64,000 nucleotides of DNA from Platynereis dumerilii. Its lineage: Eukaryota; Annelida; Polychaeta; Phyllodocida; Nereididae. A program made the translations under genes and the position numbers. A model generated the notes under the pieces. The model worked only from the letters and a program-made list of their open reading frames with translations. It was not told where the DNA came from and made no database searches. Position 1 is the stretch's first letter. Each line of letters starts with the position of its first letter. The stretch is taken from NCBI GenBank assembly GCA_026936325.1, contig JAPTHN010000011.1, forward strand, positions 37,606,629 through 37,670,628, written 5' to 3'. Of this stretch, positions 55,101 through 57,428 are shown one piece after another.

Positions 55101-55210
55101 AACCATTCTTGTTTCTTACCCAATCCGTCCATATCCAGCCCATCTACTGCAGCTGCCGGTGGCTTTCTCCTCGCGCTGTTTTCAACATCCGGGCACCTGC
55201 CAGACTCCAT
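2336..55210 (-). CDS. EML: EML-type microtubule-associated protein (EML1/2/4-like), complete, 21 exons
   Basis: EML proteins bind microtubules and tubulin through a tandem beta-propeller (TAPE) domain and trimerise through an N-terminal coiled coil. I joined 21 exons on the minus strand: 55210-55120, 43839-43777, 41909-41760, 41242-40981, 40621-40508, 39596-39480, 38404-38342, 36807-36782, 35396-35270, 34903-34754, 34341-34269, 33173-32832, 32348-32249, 30350-30196, 29807-29550, 28042-27886, 27756-27659, 27474-27387, 18682-18587, 3969-3839, 2461-2336. All junctions are GT-AG and in phase, giving 2787 nt (928 residues plus TAA). Coiled coil about 52-101, basic linker 102-295, HELP about 296-375 (GYRGRDCRNNLY), WD40 repeats from about 380 to the end (HSSHVTNV, GGKDTAIMQW). 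From memory the text is closest to vertebrate EML1; 928 aa falls between human EML1 and EML4. An in-frame TGA at 55223-55225 supports the start. Which paralog group it belongs to needs a tree. Confidence 0.95.
2462..3838. other. EML intron 20
   Basis: AT-rich intron without a recognised repeat family or RNA gene. Confidence 0.6.
3839..3969 (-). CDS. EML: EML coding exon 20 (residues 844-887)
   Basis: Encodes GIWPEGADGTDVNACSRSKG and ALVASGDDFGKVNLYAYPC. G(V/I)WPEG.DGTD.N is a hallmark of the EML C-terminal propeller. Confidence 0.95.
6426..6724. mobile_element. Short inverted-repeat element, CAGGG ends
   Basis: Starts CAGGGTTCCCACTC and ends with the exact reverse complement. The flanks are atatat on both sides, so the target duplication is ambiguous. 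Interior has many diverged copies of ttttccaggtttt. CAGGG ends fit hAT-type MITEs (inference). Confidence 0.75.
8278..8505 (+). mobile_element. tRNA-derived SINE
   Basis: A-box-like gctcagtggaagcgcactgg and B-box-like GGTTTGATTCC at tRNA spacing, then a body with tagatggatgtttcatcctg and gtgcataaatacagcatg that recurs in the copies at 16.2 and 63.6 kb. Confidence 0.72.
9169..9249. repeat. Two adjacent hairpins with AP-1 motifs
   Basis: First hairpin 9169-9195: 12-bp perfect stem (CTGACTCAAAAC) around a 3-base loop, each arm carrying an AP-1-type TGA(G/C)TCA. Second hairpin 9225-9249: 9-bp perfect stem (GATGCGACA) with a 7-base loop. Confidence 0.6.
10230..10274. repeat. Hairpin next to an inverted-repeat element
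   Basis: AAGATTGGCC-tat-GGCCAATCTT forms a 10-bp perfect stem, extended by ttctatct/agatagaa with a 4-base bulge. Confidence 0.6.
10293..10751. mobile_element. Inverted-repeat element, GGGTACATTCG ends
   Basis: Begins GGGTACATTCG and ends CGAATGTACCC. The interior repeats ggagtag and its complement many times. A 150-codon ORF inside has no recognisable domain. No clear target duplication. Confidence 0.65.
11595..12075 (-). mobile_element. LINE 3' fragment (end of RT ORF)
   Basis: The minus-strand ORF 12072-11839 encodes LPLPENEFHKKMFLYRGAKS and WNDLPSYLKQCVKLEEFKK, the typical last residues of CR1/L2/Rex-type non-LTR reverse transcriptases. A 3' UTR-like AT-rich tail continues to about 11595. 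Strongly 5' truncated. Confidence 0.72.
12830..12965 (-). mobile_element. tRNA-like SINE copy
   Basis: Minus strand reads GGGGCTAGCCCGGCTGGTAG (A box) and GGTTCGGAAGC (B box) at tRNA spacing. Different subfamily from the 8.3-kb copy. No tRNA cloverleaf end is preserved. Confidence 0.5.
13262..13520. repeat. (TCTA)n microsatellite
   Basis: Imperfect at the left, with a duplicated interruption (ctagctatctgaccattcc), then about 19 uninterrupted units near 13445-13515. Confidence 0.95.
13757..14234. repeat. Near-identical 243-bp tandem duplication
   Basis: The text starting aaatactgaatgagtacagc at 13766 recurs at 14009 (period 243). Only one substitution was noticed (gactccgc against gactctgc). 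Each copy is preceded by a C-run. Recent duplication or assembly artefact. Confidence 0.93.
14395..14690. repeat. Dispersed repeat (also at 35127)
   Basis: About 42 bp here (aagtgcagccctctaagccc, then gctcacaagggt) recur at 35127-35170 with few changes, so this is a dispersed family member. Family unknown; the right end is uncertain. Confidence 0.5.
16205..16430 (-). mobile_element. tRNA-derived SINE
   Basis: The minus strand starts GGGGATAGCTCAATGGTAGC (A box) and continues to GGTTCGAATCC (perfect B box). Body text matches the copy near 63.6 kb. Best preserved A and B boxes of the family here. Confidence 0.78.
17261..18165. mobile_element. TA-flanked inverted-repeat element, 26-bp perfect TIR
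   Basis: Both ends read GGGGAGAGCGGGGCACCATG inward and continue identical for 26 bp; TA flanks each end. At least five internal copies of GGGGCACCATGAGCC in both orientations (17287, 17637, 17661, 17941, 17965). No transposase ORF, so non-autonomous. TA target suggests Tc1/mariner-like or a related superfamily. Confidence 0.88.
18587..18682 (-). CDS. EML: EML coding exon 19 (residues 812-843)
   Basis: Encodes NSQTCKQITSPSSVRDVEWA and THDCTLGFNVCG. The split T|GG codon gives LFW as in EML1 (LYW). Lies between 8.7-kb and 14.6-kb introns. Confidence 0.93.
18793..19060. repeat. Diverged ~33-bp tandem repeat with AGGGCTATTCC end
   Basis: Starts AGGGCTATTCCATTTAAAAA, then five to six decayed units of catgcatctaaagtgaattt separated by C-runs. 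A related block with the end inverted lies at 27000-27208. Confidence 0.65.
19290..19317. repeat. Short hairpin
   Basis: CACGCCAATA and TATTGGCGTG form a 10-bp perfect stem with an 8-base loop; attggcgt motifs recur in the next 50 bases. Confidence 0.5.
20331..20645. mobile_element. TA-flanked MITE, GGGCTTGGCAATAT ends
   Basis: 14-bp perfect inverted ends with TA on both flanks. Interior is rich in cgatatcgatatt and atgagatatcaatatt repeats. No transposase. Confidence 0.85.
20787..21507. mobile_element. TTAA-flanked element (piggyBac-type target)
   Basis: TTAA at 20787-20790 and 21504-21507 brackets a 23-bp perfect inverted repeat beginning GGGCACATGCTGGTCGAAAA. TTAA duplication with CCC/GGG ends is the hallmark of piggyBac-type elements. 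The 710-bp interior has no transposase, so it is non-autonomous. Confidence 0.88.
21972..22670. mobile_element. Candidate inverted-repeat element enclosing a satellite
   Basis: ACCCCGCTGGCT at the left and AGCCAGCGGGGT at the right face each other; the right end is also an imperfect hairpin (accccgtaggctat/atagccagcggggt). The interior is mostly the GTCC array. Confidence 0.5.
22015..22510. repeat. (GTCC)n/(GTGTCC)n satellite
   Basis: About 490 bp of mixed gtccgtcc and gtgtccgt units, C/T on one strand. Open in several frames on both strands (Arg/Thr/Asp/Gly or Val/Cys/Pro/Ser runs) only because the units contain no stop. Confidence 0.97.
23131..24542. repeat. 22-bp minisatellite, about 64 units
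   Basis: The unit cgcgggggtaagtccccatg plus tc repeats about 64 times with point variants (cgag, cgaa, one-base losses). Each unit has GGGG-TAAGT-CCCC, a small inverted repeat, and a plus-strand GGGTAAGT that matches the 5' splice-site consensus. Minus-strand frames of 465-494 codons are open only because the unit is stop-free. Confidence 0.97.
24609..24712. repeat. (TATC)n microsatellite
   Basis: About 25 units with one short interruption (atcctt). Similar motif to the tracts at 13.3 and 25.1 kb. Confidence 0.95.
24713..24838. repeat. 13-bp tandem repeat (attgattgccatc)
   Basis: About nine units, one with attgact in place of attgatt. Followed by four spaced copies of ttgtgcacg(a/t)c. Confidence 0.95.
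25066..25108. repeat. Short (TCTA)n tract
   Basis: About nine units, preceded by a gtgtacactcctccattaaaaat motif related to that at 25640. Confidence 0.9.
25270..25374. repeat. 52-bp tandem duplication
   Basis: cagctcatttgcacacacaa at 25270 recurs as cagctcatttgcatacacaa at 25322; the following acacaatacacataa is shared as well. Confidence 0.85.
25803..25977. repeat. Long palindrome, ~70-bp arms
   Basis: Left arm gtgcacattactgctgtgct... through cagtctctgcccccc is repeated inverted as ggggggcagagactgg... through agcagtaatgtgcat, with few mismatches, around a ~30-base centre. The centre's ggattcagcccagc also occurs near 19970. Confidence 0.88.
25978..26783. mobile_element. hAT-type element with perfect 8-bp target duplication
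   Basis: ATGTGCAT at 25970-25977 and 26784-26791 flanks ends CAGTGC(A/G)CGCAAAA in inverted orientation. CAGTG-type ends with 8-bp duplication are hAT. Interior repeats gtcagaca/gtcggacaa motifs. No transposase ORF. Confidence 0.85.
27000..27208. repeat. Partner copy of the 18.8-kb repeat, inverted end
   Basis: Contains units of ctacatgcatctaaagtgaa in the same orientation as the 18.8-kb block but ends in the reverse complement of its first 30 bases or so (tttttaaatggaatagccct). Confidence 0.65.
27387..27474 (-). CDS. EML: EML coding exon 18 (WD repeat, residues 783-811)
   Basis: Encodes GHSSFVTHVDWSEDGQFLMS and NSGDYEVLF. The following 8.7-kb intron is filled with satellites and transposons. 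Confidence 0.95.
27659..27756 (-). CDS. EML: EML coding exon 17 (WD repeat, residues 750-782)
   Basis: Encodes DGSALAIGSRDNYIYIYSVS and EDGRKYQRVGRCS, matching the GS.DN.IYIY signature of EML proteins. Confidence 0.95.
27886..28042 (-). CDS. EML: EML coding exon 16 (WD repeat, residues 698-749)
   Basis: Encodes DGGHCASFHPAGNIVVVGTV, ARWLIIDVTTRE and TDGNEQLETVKFSP. Starts in phase 0 and ends in phase 1. Confidence 0.95.
28043..29549. other. EML intron 15
   Basis: Contains the 28.2-kb MITE. The rest shows no feature I can name. Confidence 0.6.
28184..28714. mobile_element. TA-flanked MITE, GGGCCTGAAAGT ends
   Basis: 12-bp perfect inverted ends (15 counting flanking ATA/TAT), TA on both sides. 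Located in EML intron 15. No transposase ORF. Confidence 0.82.
29550..29807 (-). CDS. EML: EML coding exon 15 (WD repeats, residues 612-697)
   Basis: Encodes IPEQFGPVRMLSQGRGN, VIVGTTRNCILQGSL, QGHMDELWGLASHPNQ and SYDRLLYLWD. QGH.DELWGLA is diagnostic of the EML second propeller. Confidence 0.96.
30196..30350 (-). CDS. EML: EML coding exon 14 (WD repeat, residues 560-611)
   Basis: Encodes GSNRISQAVTGAHEGGIFSI and LLTGGKDRCLVQWSADYQ. The text GSNRIS.AV.GAHEGGIF is close to EML1 as I recall it. Ends at codon boundary. Confidence 0.95.
30351..32248. other. EML intron 13 with candidate microexon
   Basis: AT-rich, no repeat family recognised. The 15-nt candidate microexon is at 31665-31679. Confidence 0.55.
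31665..31679 (-). CDS. EML: Candidate 15-nt in-frame EML microexon
   Basis: Inside the 13-14 intron, a pyrimidine-rich acceptor (cccttgtttcttgtgtag), 15 nt, then a strong donor (gtaagatc). Phase 1 on both sides: skipping gives WGRGSNRIS, inclusion gives WGRDEIEEGSNRIS, adding five acidic residues in a propeller surface loop. The splice sites are better than many of the constitutive ones here. Confidence 0.65.
32249..32348 (-). CDS. EML: EML coding exon 13 (WD repeat, residues 527-559)
   Basis: Encodes KYDKPKFVTCLAFSESGDLI and TGDSNGNLLVWGR. Ends in phase 1 so that the next codon is G|GA in the canonical transcript. Confidence 0.95.
32832..33173 (-). CDS. EML: EML coding exon 12 (WD repeats, residues 413-526)
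   Basis: Encodes PHVRIWDSVSLNTLHVLGLG, then VISVWEWNKGDKGHK and TLVTCGKNHLAFWNLEG, two to three WD repeats. At 342 nt it is the largest exon. Phase 0 on both sides. Confidence 0.96.
33174..34268. other. EML intron 11
   Basis: AT-rich; a short (TA)n tract near 33420-33440. No element recognised. Confidence 0.55.
34269..34341 (-). CDS. EML: EML coding exon 11 (WD repeats, residues 388-412)
   Basis: Encodes LAVHPDKITIATGQVAGHDK, a very conserved WD strand pair of EML proteins. The split TG|C codon restores the family's DDVKCLAVHP. Confidence 0.95.
34754..34903 (-). CDS. EML: EML coding exon 10 (HELP motif, residues 338-387)
   Basis: Encodes YGYRGRDCRNNLYQLPTGEL, then VYFTAAVVVLYN and RHYLGHTDDVK. 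This is the hydrophobic EML-like protein (HELP) motif, part of the hydrophobic core of the first propeller, followed by the first GH of the WD repeats. Confidence 0.96.
35127..35170. repeat. Short copy of the 14.4-kb dispersed repeat
   Basis: Shares aagtgcagccctctaagccc and gctcacaagggt with 14400-14442, same orientation. Confidence 0.6.
35270..35396 (-). CDS. EML: EML coding exon 9 (start of HELP region, residues 296-337)
   Basis: Encodes DEGSMRMYMRGRAINLYAPS and ENLKLEWV, the conserved lead-in to the HELP motif (compare RGR.....Y.P and LKLEWVYGYRG in EML1). Donor is a non-canonical-looking gtatcc, but the codon completed with exon 10 gives WVYGYRG exactly as in the family. Confidence 0.9.
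35677..35823. mobile_element. Small imperfect inverted-repeat element
   Basis: gtgcagaatagcggacccta at the left and its imperfect reverse complement (tagggtctgctatcatgcac) at the right, 147 bp in all, in the intron between EML exons 8 and 9. Confidence 0.6.
36332..36352 (-). CDS. EML: Candidate 21-nt in-frame EML microexon
   Basis: Between exons 8 and 9: acceptor after ttttattgctag, 21 nt, then an optimal donor gtaagtctttt. Phase 1 on both sides. Inclusion would insert VSGLSLN and change the junction Asp to Asn just before the HELP domain, leaving the frame intact. Not required for the basic reading frame, so it is likely regulated if real. Confidence 0.6.
36782..36807 (-). CDS. EML: EML coding exon 8 (26-nt microexon, residues 287-295)
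   Basis: Encodes AREPAFSA. It is required to convert the phase 2 of exon 7 to the phase 1 of exon 9, so it is probably constitutive. Acceptor tatttcag, donor gtagct. Confidence 0.78.
36808..38341. other. EML intron 7
   Basis: AT-rich sequence, no repeat family or extra exon recognised. Introns 38405-39479, 39597-40507 and 41243-41759 are likewise featureless to me. Confidence 0.5.
38342..38404 (-). CDS. EML: EML coding exon 7 (linker, residues 266-286)
   Basis: Encodes RSGSLSSLNTSRISTASPAK followed by a split Gly codon. No ORF in this stretch is long enough to stand out, but splice sites (ttttatag / gtaaag) and phase 2 on both sides join it correctly to exons 6 and 8. Confidence 0.78.
39480..39596 (-). 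CDS. EML: EML coding exon 6 (linker, residues 227-265)
   Basis: Encodes SLAVATPRNPRSRTPSVTRE and PRPTTREATAPPEMSS, an Arg/Pro/Thr-rich disordered stretch. 117 nt and phase 2 on both sides; third consecutive linker exon with a phase-2 entry or exit. Confidence 0.82.
40508..40621 (-). CDS. EML: EML coding exon 5 (linker, residues 189-226)
   Basis: Encodes MEIDIRRNSLDLNRPRSSN and VKVSHTIFGQPRTSDVR. 114 nt, phase 2 on both sides, so a cassette that can be skipped in frame. RRNS and RSS look like basophilic kinase sites by composition only. Confidence 0.82.
40981..41242 (-). CDS. EML: EML coding exon 4 (basic Ser/Pro linker, residues 102-188)
   Basis: Encodes a disordered basic segment (KPAFRTPSTPRKITSSRPD, SPARSPQPSRIVPR, GSGPSGGGG). 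In the family this linker between coiled coil and HELP helps bind the microtubule surface and is phosphorylated. Enters in phase 1 and leaves in phase 2. Confidence 0.9.
41760..41909 (-). CDS. EML: EML coding exon 3 (coiled coil, residues 52-101)
   Basis: Encodes a heptad-rich helix (ELRDRVAVLERKVHQQEDEV, then LKSALSDCLRRLQALE) that matches the EML trimerisation coiled coil. It is 150 nt and phase 1 on both sides, so a whole module sits on one exon. Confidence 0.93.
42459..42494 (-). CDS. EML: Possible alternative 36-nt EML exon
   Basis: Between exons 2 and 3 an AG acceptor (after tgctttgcag) and a GT donor (gttagt, weaker than its neighbours) bracket 36 nt that stay open in the required phase 1 and would insert VFDCQLCRAETN before the coiled coil. 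Support is only splice-site and phase agreement. Confidence 0.3.
43777..43839 (-). CDS. EML: EML coding exon 2 (residues 31-51)
   Basis: Encodes GLDMDLSVDDISISTQSETG, an acidic/Ser-rich stretch before the coiled coil. Phase 1 in and out (63 nt), so it could be skipped without a frameshift. Separated from exon 1 by an 11.3-kb intron. Confidence 0.88.
51058..51732 (-). CDS. SGNH/GDSL-hydrolase-like ORF inside LINE
   Basis: 224 codons, uninterrupted. MNVLIGDSRV gives the block I G-D-S, TGICD (65-69) sits where block III is expected, and HDGCHPDD gives the block V D197-x-x-H200. These are the signature residues of SGNH-fold esterases. Such domains are known in ORF1 of some CR1/L2-type LINEs, upstream of RT; here it starts 66 bases after the RT stop. 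Whether it is catalytic, or belongs to a different element, is unknown. Confidence 0.6.
   Translation of the reverse strand: MNVLIGDSRVLNVKRSRAKSKCKKVEDFWGRAGGGFNTCRSLVEDHIIYHHPPLTNERTHYYIFTGICDITKKLSGRNYQEVIYVNDGSLMDNIKNKITTLEKFIFDQGAVPIFCTIPSMQIQVWNEHRLASNKTSSLVYQESYYQMQIDLELTIDHINDFLTKCNLNNGVATPLTHTALFRQKHGKRFILHKCLHDGCHPDDYTIGKIITSLNRAILQNNHLH
51798..53255 (-). pseudogene. LINE reverse transcriptase, 5' truncated, one frameshift
   Basis: RT palm motifs are intact (IPQGSVLGP, FADD) but endonuclease and the RT N-terminus are missing. The frame changes in the C-run near 52275, between LTKEIFLP and the RPLLEYC segment. Closest in my recollection to CR1/Rex-type non-LTR elements. Confidence 0.88.
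53890..54795 (+). mobile_element. Second LINE fragment, plus strand, RT C-terminal half
   Basis: An ORF to 54657 encodes NNLMYADDLLVFAPS (RT motif C), VVSNTKYLGHRI, LFQTYCSPMYTPHLWW and further LINE C-terminal text, open to its stop. The 5' part is missing. A 3' tail ends around ataaagtttataataattg. Distinct lineage from the minus-strand LINE. Confidence 0.82.
55120..55210 (-). CDS. EML: EML coding exon 1 (start codon, residues 1-30)
   Basis: ATG at 55210-55208 opens MESGRCPDVENSARRKPP. The codon five positions upstream in frame is TGA, so no longer N-terminus is possible in this exon. The exon ends in phase 1 at a strong donor (gtaaga). Its last residues, GLDMD, are echoed by the first residues of exon 2. 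Confidence 0.88.
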
Positions 55211-55344
55211 TGGGCTGAAACGTCATCAGTTTCTGCGCTAGTCTGACGTCACATGAAGAGCTCGTGGCTGCCATGTTGGTCATCTGAGGCATCTGCTGCT
55301 TGACGTAAAGTAATAAAGTAATAAAGTAATGGTAATAAGGCTAG
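55211..55344. promoter_or_regulatory. Candidate bidirectional promoter of EML and the bHLH-HMG gene
   Basis: A perfect CRE (TGACGTCA, 55244-55251) lies 34 bases upstream of the EML start codon, and a YY1-type GCCATGTTG lies at 55270-55278. On the opposite strand a strong donor (CTAG|gtaagc) ends at 55344 and could close a non-coding first exon of the divergent gene, whose first coding exon begins at an acceptor at 57168. That the two genes share this promoter is inference. Confidence 0.5.
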
Positions 55345-57167
55345 GTAAGCATGGTAAGGTATTCATGGTAAAGAGTTCAGTTTCAATATGACAAAAATAT
55401 ACACCCTACTGTTGACCAGTGATTGTGCCATTTGTGTTATCTGTTCAGGATGTTCAGGATATCAGAACCTTTACTTTAGCAATCAAGCTGATGTCTCAGC
55501 CTCAGGCTCAGGTTTGAAACTTTTGTGTTGAGCCTTGGCCCTTGCCCATGGGGGCTTGGCTTAAAGTGAAGTTGTTGAACCGTGTGATTGTGAACTCAAT
55601 CATCATCATGCCATTCAATGATTCATGGATGTTCATGACTCCCAACATCATCATAGATGGAGTTTCATCCTCTTGTCCATTATCTAACATCATCATGATA
55701 TGACATAGGGCCTAAATGTCATGATTCATGATAATGAATAATGATTTATCATGAATTCGTGATTGATTCATTGATAAGAAAAAAATTTTTTATGGCACAT
55801 GCCCCCATTATTATTTAATCTAATTGTATTGGACCTGTAGTCCTGTACGCCCCCCCCCCCACTTTGACTTTTTGACCTTGGTTAAAATATACAGTTACAG
55901 TTTGTCACATCAAGCATTGAAACAGAAATTTAGCCCTTTTTTTACAGGCCATAAAAATCAACAAAATGAGATTGGAGGTTATCTCTGAGACAAATAATAT
56001 TTGTCTCAGGTTATCTAATACCAAATTTGATTGGAACTAAGTCTGGGGTGGCGCTACAGTACACTTTTGTGACGTCACCACCCATTGTTTGTCAGATTGG
56101 CACTCATTTGGCAGCATTGCAAAGTCAACAATTTGCGAAATTTGACTGCCATTTCCATGAATTGTCAAATATTGGACAAAAACGGCATCAAAACTTTCTG
56201 AAAATGTGATATTCATATTACAACAGAGCTAAGCTACACATAGGTAGGTGTATTTCTTCTGTAGGACTTCTGGTTGCCAAGATATATGGCAAAACGTCTG
56301 TCCTCTGCTTGATGTGACAAACTATAGTACAGTGAGTGCCCCCCAGACAATCACATGACCCCCAGGTGCAGCGCTGCACCGCCAGTAATAATACACGATA
56401 TTTATCGCGATAATTGATCAGCTTCAGTAACGCAAAATGCGAGGTTTGTGACATAAATCCTGTCAAAAAGTATAGTTCTTGCTACAAAAATTGTCATTTT
56501 TGCCCAAATATTGGTCGAATTTCAAGAAAAACCACAAATTTTGTCATGTGCAATAATCGTGATGTCACAATAATATGTGAAACGATTATCACGATAAGTC
56601 TGTGAACCGATATATCGCGATATATCGATTAATCGATCCAGCTCTACGCCCGAGACCCCTAGAATTAGAATTAGAATTATTTTATAAATTTATATAGATG
56701 CATTAAGTACATACAATCACCTCTCAATAATTACATGTACACTAAATCAGACACAATTTTCTGGTAAGCACTCACTATACTTATTGTATGTTTTAACTAA
56801 ACAACAATTTTCATAGGCAGCACAGGCCTTATATGGAGAGGAGCCCTTTCTTAGCAAAGAGGCCCGGGTAATTGCGCATGAAAAATCAGTAACTTTTTTT
56901 CTTGTTTGGTTGCGATGTACGCCTACGTACTATGTAGATATTTCAGAATTCTTTTATGCACTTTTGCAAGAATGCTAAAATATCACTTTTATGCCAGATT
57001 TTTACAAATTGACTCTTTATTAATGGCTTAATAAGTTGATAGTGTTTAATTTAAATGTGTACATTTTGAAAAGATCTTAAAAGCTTGAAGTATTTTTTTT
57101 GTAGTCAGGTGGCAGCAACACATTTTTCATACTCTTGGATTGTTTTAAAATGATCTAATTTTTACAG
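55345..57167. other. Sequence upstream of first coding exon of bHLH-HMG gene
   Basis: Probably its first intron. Low-complexity atcatgatt runs at 55600-55770, a C-run near 55850. Near 56385-56640 are gatatatcgcgatatatcg-type repeats that look like a decayed MITE with no confident ends. Confidence 0.45.
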
Positions 57168-57428
57168 ACACCTAAAATGGATGAAGAAATCAGCCAGCTT
57201 GTTTGTACAACAAGAGATCCATTGCTGAGCTCAAGCAATGTGGCAATGGCAGTTACGGGCCAACTGAGTCAGACTTCTTCATCAGCATACTTCTCTACAC
57301 CTCTCAACTCTCCCTTGCTGCTCAGTCCATCCACCTCCCTTTGGTCTCCAGTGTCTATGCATTCTCCCAAGTTCTTGGCACAGGATGGTGTGACTAGTCA
57401 AACTATCAATTCTGATGAAGAATTTCAG
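57168..57428 (+). CDS. bHLH-HMG gene, first coding exon
   Basis: An acceptor (tttttacag) precedes the exon, so at least one upstream non-coding exon is expected. The ATG at 57177 opens MDEEISQLVCTTRDPLLSSS, then a Ser/Thr/Pro-rich N-terminus. Ends at a codon boundary. Confidence 0.75.

Larger units (their letters stand above)
43840..55119. other. EML intron 1 (11.3 kb)
   Basis: Two LINE insertions occupy 50248-53255 and about 53890-54795. From 43840 to about 50200 I see only AT-rich sequence with a C-run near 47085 and no named element. Confidence 0.6.
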
